Shown one piece after another: positions 55,148 through 64,000 of a stretch of 64,000 nucleotides of DNA. The notes below the pieces were generated by a model, which saw nothing but the letters and a program-made list of their open reading frames with translations, was not told the DNA's origin and searched no databases. The position numbers and the translations under genes are program-made. Numbering within the stretch: the stretch's first letter is position 1; the number at the start of each line of letters is the position of its first letter. The stretch comes from Lepraria neglecta (lineage: Eukaryota; Ascomycota; Lecanoromycetes; Lecanorales; Stereocaulaceae): NCBI GenBank assembly GCA_033220425.1, contig CM065652.1:1736001-1800000 (forward strand), given 5' to 3'.

Positions 55148-56548
55148 TCACCCCAGCATCTCCATAACATTCTGATCAATACTCGTCGTCACGGTGATCG
55201 CATTACCGGCTAGCTCTTGCCCTTCTCGATCATCACTCTGGCTATTCCTAATCACACTAGTCTCCACCTGTGCAAACGGCGCTCTGTCCTCGAGCACATC
55301 GCTAGAGCGGTAGGATTTCATACGCAGTGTATCTCTTCGGCTGCGGGGTTGGTGGTGGCGGGGAAGGCCTTTCGAATCCGAGCTGGAGCGGGTGATAATG
55401 GGATAAAAGGAGTTAAGGATAGGGCGCATGACAGGGAGGCATGCGCAGAAGATGCCGACTCCTACCTCGACAGTCGACCAAATAATGGTAGTGGCGTAGG
55501 CATCTAAATTTTGAGTTAGGAAGGACACAAATTGGCAAAGGGCATAGGGATGCAGTAACATACAGCTTGGGTCTGCGGATGATGACAGTCCCCCGAGCTC
55601 AACCACACGAATAATGCTGACGATGCAGACGCTGTGATATGCCATCAGTCTCTCTTATGGTGGATTTGATTATCGGGGACCACTTACAAGCCACCGAGCA
55701 GAAACACTCCCATCAATTGCAGCCTCTTTTCTTTTGTAACATGCAAGCGCCACAACAACGGCATTGGCAAGCACAAAGCCGCAATATCCGTTATGGCGTT
55801 CAGCGAGCCTCCAACCACCCATATCGTATCCATGTTCAAGCAGGAAGACCTGTCCAGCGTAGACCAAGCGCGATCGACAGGCTTGCAATGGAAGATGTCC
55901 AACATTGCGAAAATCGTGGTGTAGACGAGCACAAAAGCGCCATACCAGTACAGCAAGATCCTGAAGCGCTTTTGTGGGAATATTCGACGGTAAAGAAGAA
56001 GGACAGATATCTTAATAGCGGCGACGGAGGGCCGGTAGAGCACGATGAACGCGAAGGATGCCTTGAAACGTGGAGTGAGTTGACTGATGCATCTCGGTAA
56101 ATGTAGTTTGTACATACTTTGGCAAATGCCACTGGCTTCGTCAACGTAATCTCATGCTGCCCTGCGCCCAAGGACAGGCCTGAGACCACTCGTGTCAGCC
56201 ACATAGACTTGTTCGGCCTCAATGAAACACACATATAAATCCATCGATGGAAGCGGCCGTATATAGAGCCTATCCCAGAACCTTATCAGCACTATGTTTC
56301 TCAACATCGAACAATGTCTTTTTGCTGAAGAGTAAACATGGCAACGTACTAATGCAAGGAACCGTAGCATAGTCGTCCGATGTAATCCGCGCTCTTGCAA
56401 GTCTCCGCGCAAGAAAGCACAAGATCACACCAATATAAGCGATTGCAAGACAAGCAATCTGCGCTCCAAGAGTTTCGGGTGCCTTGTCGTCATTAATGTG
56501 TGCAGTTTGAAAGGCAACGTCTTGTGGGTCGTTCACGAAGGAGGCCAT
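55148..56548 (-). CDS. Integral membrane protein, fungal rhodopsin-domain (SAT4-like) family
   Basis: CDS is complement(join(55148..55503, 55564..55631, 55688..56061, 56118..56281, 56350..56548)), 386 aa, five exons all in phase. Intron 4 has branch site CTAAC; intron 1 is the least certain. Helices are visible at IACLAIAYIGVILCFLAR, IKISVLLLYRRIF, ILLYWYGAFVLVYTTIFAML, LNAITDIAALCLPMPLL, LMGVFLLGG with VCIVSIIRVVEL, and TVEVGVGIFCACLPVMRPIL. The ARITSDDY motif after helix 1, FHCKPVDRAW, and the EVGVGIFCACLPVMRP signature are typical of this large fungal family of seven-helix proteins. Most members are uncharacterised; some sit beside secondary-metabolite genes, but no such core enzyme is present here. 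The C-terminal tail is polar. Confidence 0.88.
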
Positions 56549-57365
56549 ACTCGAGTTGAAATGGAGACAAGACATAATCTGATCCAAATGACAGCTTCTC
56601 CATGTTTTGTTGGACTCTGGCGAAATGGTGATCTGGGGAAACTTATAAGCGTGAAATTGCAACTGGCCAAGAAATCTATACCCGTTGTGGGGAACGGTAA
56701 AGATGCAACATTCCATGTGGTTGGGACCATTTTTGCGCCAATAGCTAGGCCATAGCGTAATGCATGGACATTTTCAAAGGTTTGGGCGGGTTTAGGTCCA
56801 TCGCTGATTTCCCCCATCTAACACTACTGCGACCATATGCAAGTCAAGTATGCATGACGAGTCGTGAGCACCGGCATAATCTATACATCGGTTTCGGATC
56901 ATCCATGAAATGGCATATATTCCGAAGCGACAATTAGTTCCTAATCCTTCTTGAATGATGGGGATTTATTGCATTTTTGCGTTGCTAGAAAAGTCGAAGC
57001 AGAACGATTCGTGGATACCTCAAATGACTTTCGGCAAAATTGCTCGTCTGTGCAGACCTGTGCCACATGGTGGTTAAAGTATCTGGCTAACGAAAATAGA
57101 GTTGTCAACAGCTATTGGTGATGCAAGACCAGAAGGAAAGGGTTCCCGATAAAGCACGAAGTACGGCGTGGGCCATGGGTTTCCATTAATCCATTCCGGC
57201 CTCTACAGAATCACTGTCGATTGTGAGGAAAGCGCGCCAATGATTGATAAGATAGGCTAGGAGCAAGAGACGGAAGACGTAGAACCCTTTACACATTATC
57301 GACTCTGCACTGCTGAAGAATCCAATCTGGACGTTAGCCGGTGGGCCAATTGTGGCAAAAACACC
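56549..57365. other. Intergenic between divergent membrane-protein and aminotransferase genes
   Basis: About 0.8 kb containing both promoters. No TATA box stood out and no gene was recognised. Confidence 0.45.
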
Positions 57366-59065
57366 ATGGCTGTCAATAAGATGTTGCTTGTTGCTTGCTG
57401 TTGGTCAAAGAACTTGCCCTCACATTGGTCTAGCCAGATGTGTCATTAGTGCGTTTTGCCTCCTCGGAAGGTGCAATCAGTGATCCAGGTCTCTGCAACG
57501 CACCGGGCCTCTTGGAGAAGCTTACGACATGTGGTGGCTTGACCGTTGGCAAAATGAACGGCACATCCGAGGCAATAATTGATTTGTTGAAGGGCTGGCC
57601 CAACCCGGCTTTGCTACCAGTAGCTCAAATCAAAACAGCCTCCTCCATCGCCCTATCAACCCCTGAAATATCCACGCCAGCCCTCCTCTACGGACCTGAC
57701 GTTGGCTACGAGCCATTGCGAGAATGCATTGCTAACTGGCTGACCCAGTTCTACCAGCCTCCTACTCCGATTCCTGCAGAGCGAATATGCATCACTGGGG
57801 GCGCGAGCCAGAACGTAGCTTGCATTCTGCAAGTGTTCTCGGACCCCATCTACACAAGGAATGTATGGATGGTCTCGCCAACATACTTCCTCGCCATGCG
57901 GATCTTCGAGGACAGTGGCTTCCATGGTCGGCTACGATCCGTGCCTGAGGATGAGCAGGGCGTCGACATTGAATATTTGAGGAAGGCATTGCGCAAGAGC
58001 GAGGAGAAGGCAATAGCTGAGGGCAATACCAAGCCGGTATGACAAACCTACAACAATTTCAAGATTGAAATGGAATTCAGCTGAGCTGTCAGCCTTAGAC
58101 TCTCAAGCCAGTGCGGCCATGGAGCAAGATCTATCGCCACTTCATCTATGCTGTGCCCACTTTCTCGAACCCGTCATCAATCACTATGAGCCTTGAACGT
58201 CGTCAACAGCTTGTTCGACTCGCACGCGAATATGACGCTTGCATTATCGCCGACGACGTGTATGACCAGCTACAATGGCCCGCGAGTACTACCGCCGCCC
58301 AATCCAGCACAGAGCACGCCATCCTGCCTCGCATAGTGGACATTGATCGCACACTGGATGGTGGTACTGATAGGAAGGGAGCCGATGGCTTTGGGAACGC
58401 TGTTAGCAATGGTACGTTCAGCAAGATAGTAGGACCTGGGTGTCGAACAGGATGGTCAGAAGGCACAAAGAAGTTCGCTTGGGGCAATTCGCAAGTGTCA
58501 GTCCTACAACTTCATTTGGGTGGCATCTATCGCTGACTCTTCGGGCAGTGGGTCAACGAGGTCTGGTGGAGCTCCGTCGCAGCTGACATCTACATTTATG
58601 TCAAATCTCCTCGAGTCAGGCGATCTCCAACGTCACATATTCCAAACCCTACAACCTACATACGCCCGACGATACCGAATCATGATGGCTGCTATTGAAG
58701 AATACTTAATACCTCTGGGAGTCACACTACCGCAGACAAGCCGGGACATGGTTGGGGGATACTTTATTTGGCTTACGCTGCCGAAACCACTATCAGCAAA
58801 AGGGGTGGCAATGTTAGCAAAGAAGGACGGAAACCTCGTCATAGCACCTGGAAATATCTTCGCGGTTACTAGCGATAAGAAACCCGCAGGCCTTTCCCGG
58901 CAGGTAAGGGTATGCTTCTCATGGGAGCAAGAGGAGATACTCGCTGAGGGAATCCGTCGGCTTGGCTGGGTGATTTCAAGTATACAAACATCCAGGGGTC
59001 ATCACAAGAAAGTAAAGACTCGGCCGCCTGGGGATATTGGTTCGCTTGTGGATCAGTACCGATAA
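57366..59065 (+). CDS. PLP-dependent aminotransferase, class I/II
   Basis: Proposed CDS is join(57366..57371, 57434..58036, 58099..58496, 58549..59065), about 507 aa. The last three exons are well supported by phase (introns 58037..58098 and 58497..58548). The tiny first exon (ATGGCT, donor GTCAAT) is tentative, because the frame has no ATG between the stop at 57431 and Met at about 57554. Class I/II features are ITGGASQNVACILQVF (cofactor phosphate region), VSPTYFLAMRIFEDSGF, IYAVPTFSNPSSITMSLERR, CIIADDVYDQLQW, and the Schiff-base lysine in NGTFSKIVGPGCRTGW. The C-terminus has FAVTSDKKPAGLSRQVRVCF with the substrate-carboxylate-binding Arg. It resembles fungal 2-aminoadipate/aromatic aminotransferase-like proteins (KAT/LysN type). 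Substrate unknown. Confidence 0.87.
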
Positions 59066-60758
59066 CCAATAAGGTATCAGTCTCAATAAATTGCATGATC
59101 AGAGTAACTACCATCTGGCTCTCAAGGTCAATGCCAATAAAGACCGGCCTACAGAATATGTGCGGCTTGTGCTGTTTATTGATCGCACTCTCTTGGAGCG
59201 GGGAAACAGACATCGTCTCTCGGGTTGAGTCCTCGAACCAGTACTTGCTCCGTAAAGAGCTGCCAATTGCAGTCGAGGTCACCAAGGTAAATGAGAGGGG
59301 GGCGCCTGACCAGCGATCATCCCCGCATCCCTGCATCAGCCAAAACCCGGGGTATATGGTACCTGAAAACACACCAGATCATTCACTACCCAAAGGGTGT
59401 CCAAGAGTCATGACCGTAAATGGTGATGCAGACTTCATGAATCATGCGCCCCTGTTGTATGACTTGGTAGAGTGGCCTCGGCTTCGGTCGCATTACGTAA
59501 ATGGTTCGGCCTAGGACATAGTCGCAAAGTCGATGGCTACGGCCGCAGAAGAAAGAGATTGAGGGTGGGATATCGAGTCTTCAATGTCTAACAGTAGAAT
59601 CCTTGGAAATGAGTTGCAAAATAAGGACGTGGTTAAGGTGAAGGTTAAGGCGTTCGCCGCTGATTAGACCCAGGTACAAGGGACCCTAAGGGAGTCTAGG
59701 GATGTCCCGGCGCTTCCACCGAAATATCCAGCCACTCAGATCCACCACATGCCACCGGCCCGGCCAACCTGAGACCAGGACTGCATTGTTTCAATTCGTA
59801 ACCAGCCATTCATTCTCTTGAAGACGCGCGTGTCTTGAGTGTAGCAGAAATGTTTTAAATCCTTCGACCCCAGTCTCATTTGACCGCTCAACGACCACAG
59901 GTTACCCATGAGCAATTTTCAGGGGCAACAGACCCAGTCATTAATTAGAGTACTCAAATGTGAAGTTTCACCGCCGGCATGGCAAGAGATGTCCGATGGC
60001 CATTCGATGCTTCTGTTCAGGCATAGCCACCAGTAATGGAGGGAAGTGCCGCATGCGGGGGGCAATTGTGCTACACCTCAATCTCCATTCCTAGCATTCG
60101 CCTCAACGCATGACACGTCCATTCTTCGCCCGGCCATCCCCTGACCTCCATGATGATTTCGAATGTGACTCTAAAAGCCATCTGCCCGGGCAAAGATGCC
60201 TGTCTCACCTCTAACGATCATGATAAGGAACGTGATGGCGGGGAAGTGCTTGGTATATATGGAGCCATACAGACGCGCAGGGGGAGGGCGTCAAGGAGCA
60301 CTGTTTCAATATCAAAATATTCCGACCTCTCATATACGTCCACGGCAAACTTGGGGTCAAAGTCCCCTGAACCCGTATGTTGCCTAAAGTCCTTTTGCAA
60401 TATTAAGCCCATAGCTGCTGCCCCTTCCCTTTGTACTTCACTCTTTGTCCGGCAATTTCCTTTTTCTCAGTGAAGCACTGGTCTGCTGACGACAATAATC
60501 CTTTCATTCGCCTCCATTGTTATTGTGTCGACTTAACGAGATTGTTCCTTTCATTTCTACAACCACCCAAGACTTTCTTTCTCCATCTCTTTCTTTAACA
60601 ATCCTTTACAACTTCTTTGTCGATCATCACAATCTTTTTGTGCAATACAGCGCTGGATCGCTGATATCTTCTGACCACAAGTCCTTCGTTTCATTCTCAC
60701 AAACATTTCGCTTCAGAAATCATACCACCAAACTCAGCACATCAACAATATCGTCAAA
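59066..60758. other. Intergenic, promoter of the GH55 gene
   Basis: About 1.7 kb without a supported gene. The last 250 bp are T/C-rich (ACAACCACCC, TTTCTTTCTCC), a usual feature just upstream of strongly expressed fungal genes. Confidence 0.45.
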
Positions 60759-63225
60759 ATGTTCGGGCTCTCCAAAGTCACGCTTCTTCTCCTCTCCGTC
60801 GCGGCGCCGGCTTCACTGGTTGGAGCCTCGCCCGTCGCCTCAGCTGCTGCTGCAGCTTCGACTTCAAGCTGGTGGCTTGCCGATATACAGCGACAAGGAG
60901 CTGTTCCGTTCGGCAAGTCAGCCTCCTACAAGGTCTTCCGCAATGTCATGGACTATGGTGCTAAAGGTATGTCATATTCTCTACTTCCGACTCCCCTTCC
61001 CATTTTGTAGAAACTATATGCTAACATGTCCTTTAGGTGATGGTTCCACCGATGACACAGCTGCCATCAACTCGGCCATTACTGACGGCAGCCGCTGTGG
61101 CGAAGGCTGTGATTCAAGCACAACCACTCCAGCTTTGGTTTACTTTCCACCAGGCACCTACTCTGTGAGCAAGCCGATCATCCAGTACTACTATACCCAG
61201 CTCGTGGGCGATGCCATCACTCCCCCAACGATCAAAGGTGCAGCAGGTTTCCAAGGCATTGCTATCATCGACTCTGACCCATACAACTCCACCGGCGGCA
61301 ACTGGTACACCAACCAGAACAACTTCTTCCGTCAGATCAGGAACTTTGTCATTGATCTGACTGCCATGCCGCCTACAGTTGGTGCCGGTATCCACTGGCA
61401 GGTCGCTCAAGCTACTAGTCTCCAGAATCTCGTCTTCAACATGGTCAAAGGTGGCTCAAACAACAAGCAACAAGGCATCTTCATGGACAACGGCTCTGGG
61501 GGTTGGATGACAGACTTGATTTTCAACGGAGGCAACTACGGCATGTTCCTTGGCAATCAGCAATTTACCACCCGCAATCTCACCTTCAACGGCTGCAACA
61601 CAGCTGTCTTCATGAACTGGAACTGGCTGTGGAATCTCAAGTCTATGTCCATCAATAACTGCGAAGTCGGTGTCAATATGTCGAATGCACCAACAAACCA
61701 GACTGTCGGTTCGGTCATCGTCCAAGACAGCAAGTTTACAGCCACGCCCAAAGGTATCGTCACAGCTTACAGCACTTCGGCGAACGTTCCAGCTACTGGT
61801 AATACTCTAGTTATCGACAACTGTGACTTCACAGGCAGCACCGCGGCCGTGATCGACAACAACGGCAAGACTATTCTCGCTGGAGGGAGTGTGATCGCTT
61901 CATGGGCCCAAGGCAATGCTTACACCACGGGTGATGACGGCTCAGCAAATGGATCCACCTGCGCTAGCGCAGCTGCTTCAGCAGTGAGCACAAAGGTCCA
62001 GGGAACGTTGGCAGCTCCAACCAAACCAGCCTCCCTCATGAACGGCAAAAAAATCTTCGAGAAGTCCAAGCCGCAATACGAGACCGTCTCGGCCAGCTCT
62101 TTCCTCAGCGTCAAATCCGCTGGTGCCAAGGGCGATGGAACAACCGATGATACCGCTGCTATTCAAGCTATTCTCAATAAGGCCACAGCCGACCAAGTCG
62201 TCTACTTCGACCACGGTGCCTACGTTATCTCCTCAACCGTCAAAGTCCCAAAGAACATCCGCATGACAGGCGAGATCTGGCCCATCATCATGGCATCTGG
62301 CTCAGCCTTCTCCAGCCAAGCCTCCCCAGCACCAGTCTTCCAAGTCGGCCAGCCTGGCGACGTCGGTGCCGTCGAAATGAGCGACATGATTTTCGAAACC
62401 AAGGGCCCCCAGCCAGGCGCCATCCTCGTCGAATGGAACGTAGCATCCACAACCCAAGGCGCCTCAGGTATGTGGGATGTCCACATGCGCATCGGCGGTA
62501 CAGCAGGAACAGAACTCCAATCCGACAAATGCTCCAAGAGCACCGCTGTACCGCCTCCAACCGCACCAGTCAATACAGCCTGCGAAGGCGCCTTCCTCCT
62601 TGTCCACGTCACGCAGAAGGCGAGCGTCTACATGGAGAACAACTGGCTCTGGGTAGCTGACCACGAGCTCGATCTCCCCGACCACAACCAAATCAACATC
62701 TACAACGGTCGCGGTATCCTCGTTGAATCTCAAGGTCCAGTCTGGATGTACGGCACCAGCTCCGAGCACAGCCAGCTTTACAACTACCAGATCGCCAACG
62801 CCAAGGACATCTATATGGGCATCATCCAGTCGGAGACGCCCTACATGCAAGGCAACCCCAATGCCCTCAACGGCGGCTTCACTCCATCAGCAACCTACTC
62901 CGACCCCGACTTCAGCGAATGCACAACTGATTCCTGCAAGAAAGCATGGGGCCTCCGGATCTTCGCCTCAAGCGACATCCTCGTCTACGGCGCCGGTCTC
63001 TACTCCTTCTTCGACAACTACCAACAGACCTGCCTCGCTACAGAATCTTGCCAAGAGAACATGGTCAGCGTGGAGTGCAGCCAGGAAGTCTATCTCTGGG
63101 CACTGAGCACCAAGGCCAGCACGAACATGGTTACGGTTGATGGAACGGGTGCGGTGCTGCAGAAGGACAATATGGATAATTTTTGCTCGACTATTGCGTT
63201 CTTTGAGGAGGTTGGTGCTGCTTGA
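60759..63225 (+). CDS. Secreted GH55 exo-beta-1,3-glucanase
   Basis: CDS is join(60759..60966, 61037..63225), 798 aa, one 70-bp phase-1 intron. The N-terminus is a signal peptide (MFGLSKVTLLLLSVAAPASL, cleavage near GASP). The mature enzyme has the double pectate-lyase-like beta-helix of family GH55, each half beginning with a related motif: VMDYGAKGDGSTDDTAAIN (about residues 64-82) and VKSAGAKGDGTTDDTAAIQA (about 427-446). Other family stretches are YFPPGTYSVSKPI, VGAGIHWQVAQATSLQNLVF, GGWMTDLIFNGGNYGMFLGN, and in the second half NNWLWVADHELD and YNGRGILVESQGPVWMYGT. Length and order fit fungal exo-1,3-glucanases that release glucose or gentiobiose from laminarin or cell-wall glucan. Catalytic residues were not assigned individually. 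Confidence 0.93.
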
Positions 63226-64000
63226 GAAAGGGGACGAGATGTGCACGGCAGTCATTTGGGAGGTTGGGAGGGACTGTCGCTACCGATGTTCGATCTTGTC
63301 AGCGCTTCATTTGTTGACAGGTCTTCGCTTCTTCGATTCTTGCACATATCTTTATCCCTAGACATCTTTGTAAATAGCTCGCCAAGTTTCGTTTCTTTGT
63401 ACATAGTTTGTATGAAACCAAGCGAATGATGTTATTAGACCATATGCATATTCCCTAGAATCGAGCTTGCTTGGTAGACTTCTTAAGGCCCCGGCGTTTC
63501 TTGCCTTTTGATTATTAGCGCACTGCTAGATAGAAAAGAGTGTCTTTGTTATCAGTGATATGTATGTGTATCCCGAGGACTAAAGAAGATCACACCTTGT
63601 GACAGGGCCAGTCCTTAATAATCTCAGTCTACTCGCATCCATTCACAGCAGGGCCTGTATTGTGACCCTCCAGTACTGCGAACCAACGTTAAGGATGGTA
63701 TATTTGCCTCATTCAAGTCCATGTCGGCAACAAGGGTGCATCGCTTGCCAGCCACATTGCTTCATCTCCGAAGCTCCCCGTCTCCATGTTCTCATACGTG
63801 GACACCAAGCATCTCCGTATTTCCCCTCTGCTAGGACGAAACCCCTCCCGAGCCGTCTTCTCCGTTCCTCGGTCTCCTACTCTGCGCCCAATCGTTTTGA
63901 AGCACGCCTTACCCTGCCGCGGACCCATCACATTCCTTACAAGACACCGTTCGCGCAAGAGCTGTTGAATGAAGGAGTCGAAGAGTTGTGCTATTGCGAG
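63226..64000. other. Intergenic, right edge of window
   Basis: Contains the 3' UTR of the GH55 gene and then short open frames on both strands without family resemblance. A gene could begin beyond the window edge. Confidence 0.4.

Noticed and set aside
51235-59065. Possible secondary-metabolite cluster (reductase, rhodopsin-type protein, aminotransferase)
   Set aside because: No polyketide synthase, peptide synthetase, terpene cyclase or other core enzyme is present, and intergenic spacing is ordinary.

Overview
The window looks like a chromosomal segment of a filamentous ascomycete (Pezizomycotina, most likely a dothideomycete). The genes carry short GT-AG introns of about 40-170 bp, many with a CTGAC or CTAAC branch site. 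The protein families are typical of these fungi: a HET-domain protein, a GH55 beta-1,3-glucanase, a SAT4/rhodopsin-type membrane protein, ferric reductases and Zn2Cys6 proteins. Several duplicated stretches show C-to-T and G-to-A decay in CpA/TpG context, as left by repeat-induced point mutation (RIP). Exon coordinates were worked out by hand from splice signals and reading phase; none is confirmed by transcripts.

Layout. 1-8 kb is mostly housekeeping: the 3' part of an unrecognised gene, a divergent pair encoding ribosomal protein uL22/L17 (minus) and fibrillarin (plus), then a HET-domain gene with one in-frame stop. 8-14.4 kb is decayed: an Argonaute PIWI relic, a cysteine-rich fragment, an intact tetraspanin-like gene, RIP-affected repeats and a truncated zinc-finger pseudogene. 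16-24.4 kb holds a ferric reductase, LSM7, a Zn2Cys6 protein and a small cysteine-rich secreted peptide whose promoter follows two sets of tandem repeats.

26-45 kb is the accessory core. Six paralogous two-exon C2H2 zinc-finger genes, all on the minus strand, share an acidic-aromatic exon 1, a conserved phase-2 intron of about 37-40 bp with a T tract, and (in five) a conserved upstream box. Four look intact (A 26.2, B 29.3, F 42.2, G 43.9 kb). C (31.4 kb) has one frameshift and E (40.6 kb) is RIP-damaged. D (32.8 kb) is a 0.73-kb fragment duplicated from E's 3' part, and H (13.9 kb, plus strand) is a 5'-truncated copy beside a repeat that also lies near E. Between them sit a 101-aa membrane protein, a 132-aa protein with a 14-nt exon, an atypical kinase, a 275-bp inverted-repeat element and a decayed AAA ATPase gene.

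45-64 kb is calmer: a 906-aa fungal protein of unknown function, an unrecognised gene with one in-frame stop, a second ferric-reductase-like gene, the rhodopsin-type membrane protein, a PLP aminotransferase and the GH55 enzyme. No secondary-metabolite core enzyme, rRNA or convincing tRNA was found. The feature most worth following up is the zinc-finger family and its shared 5' module.
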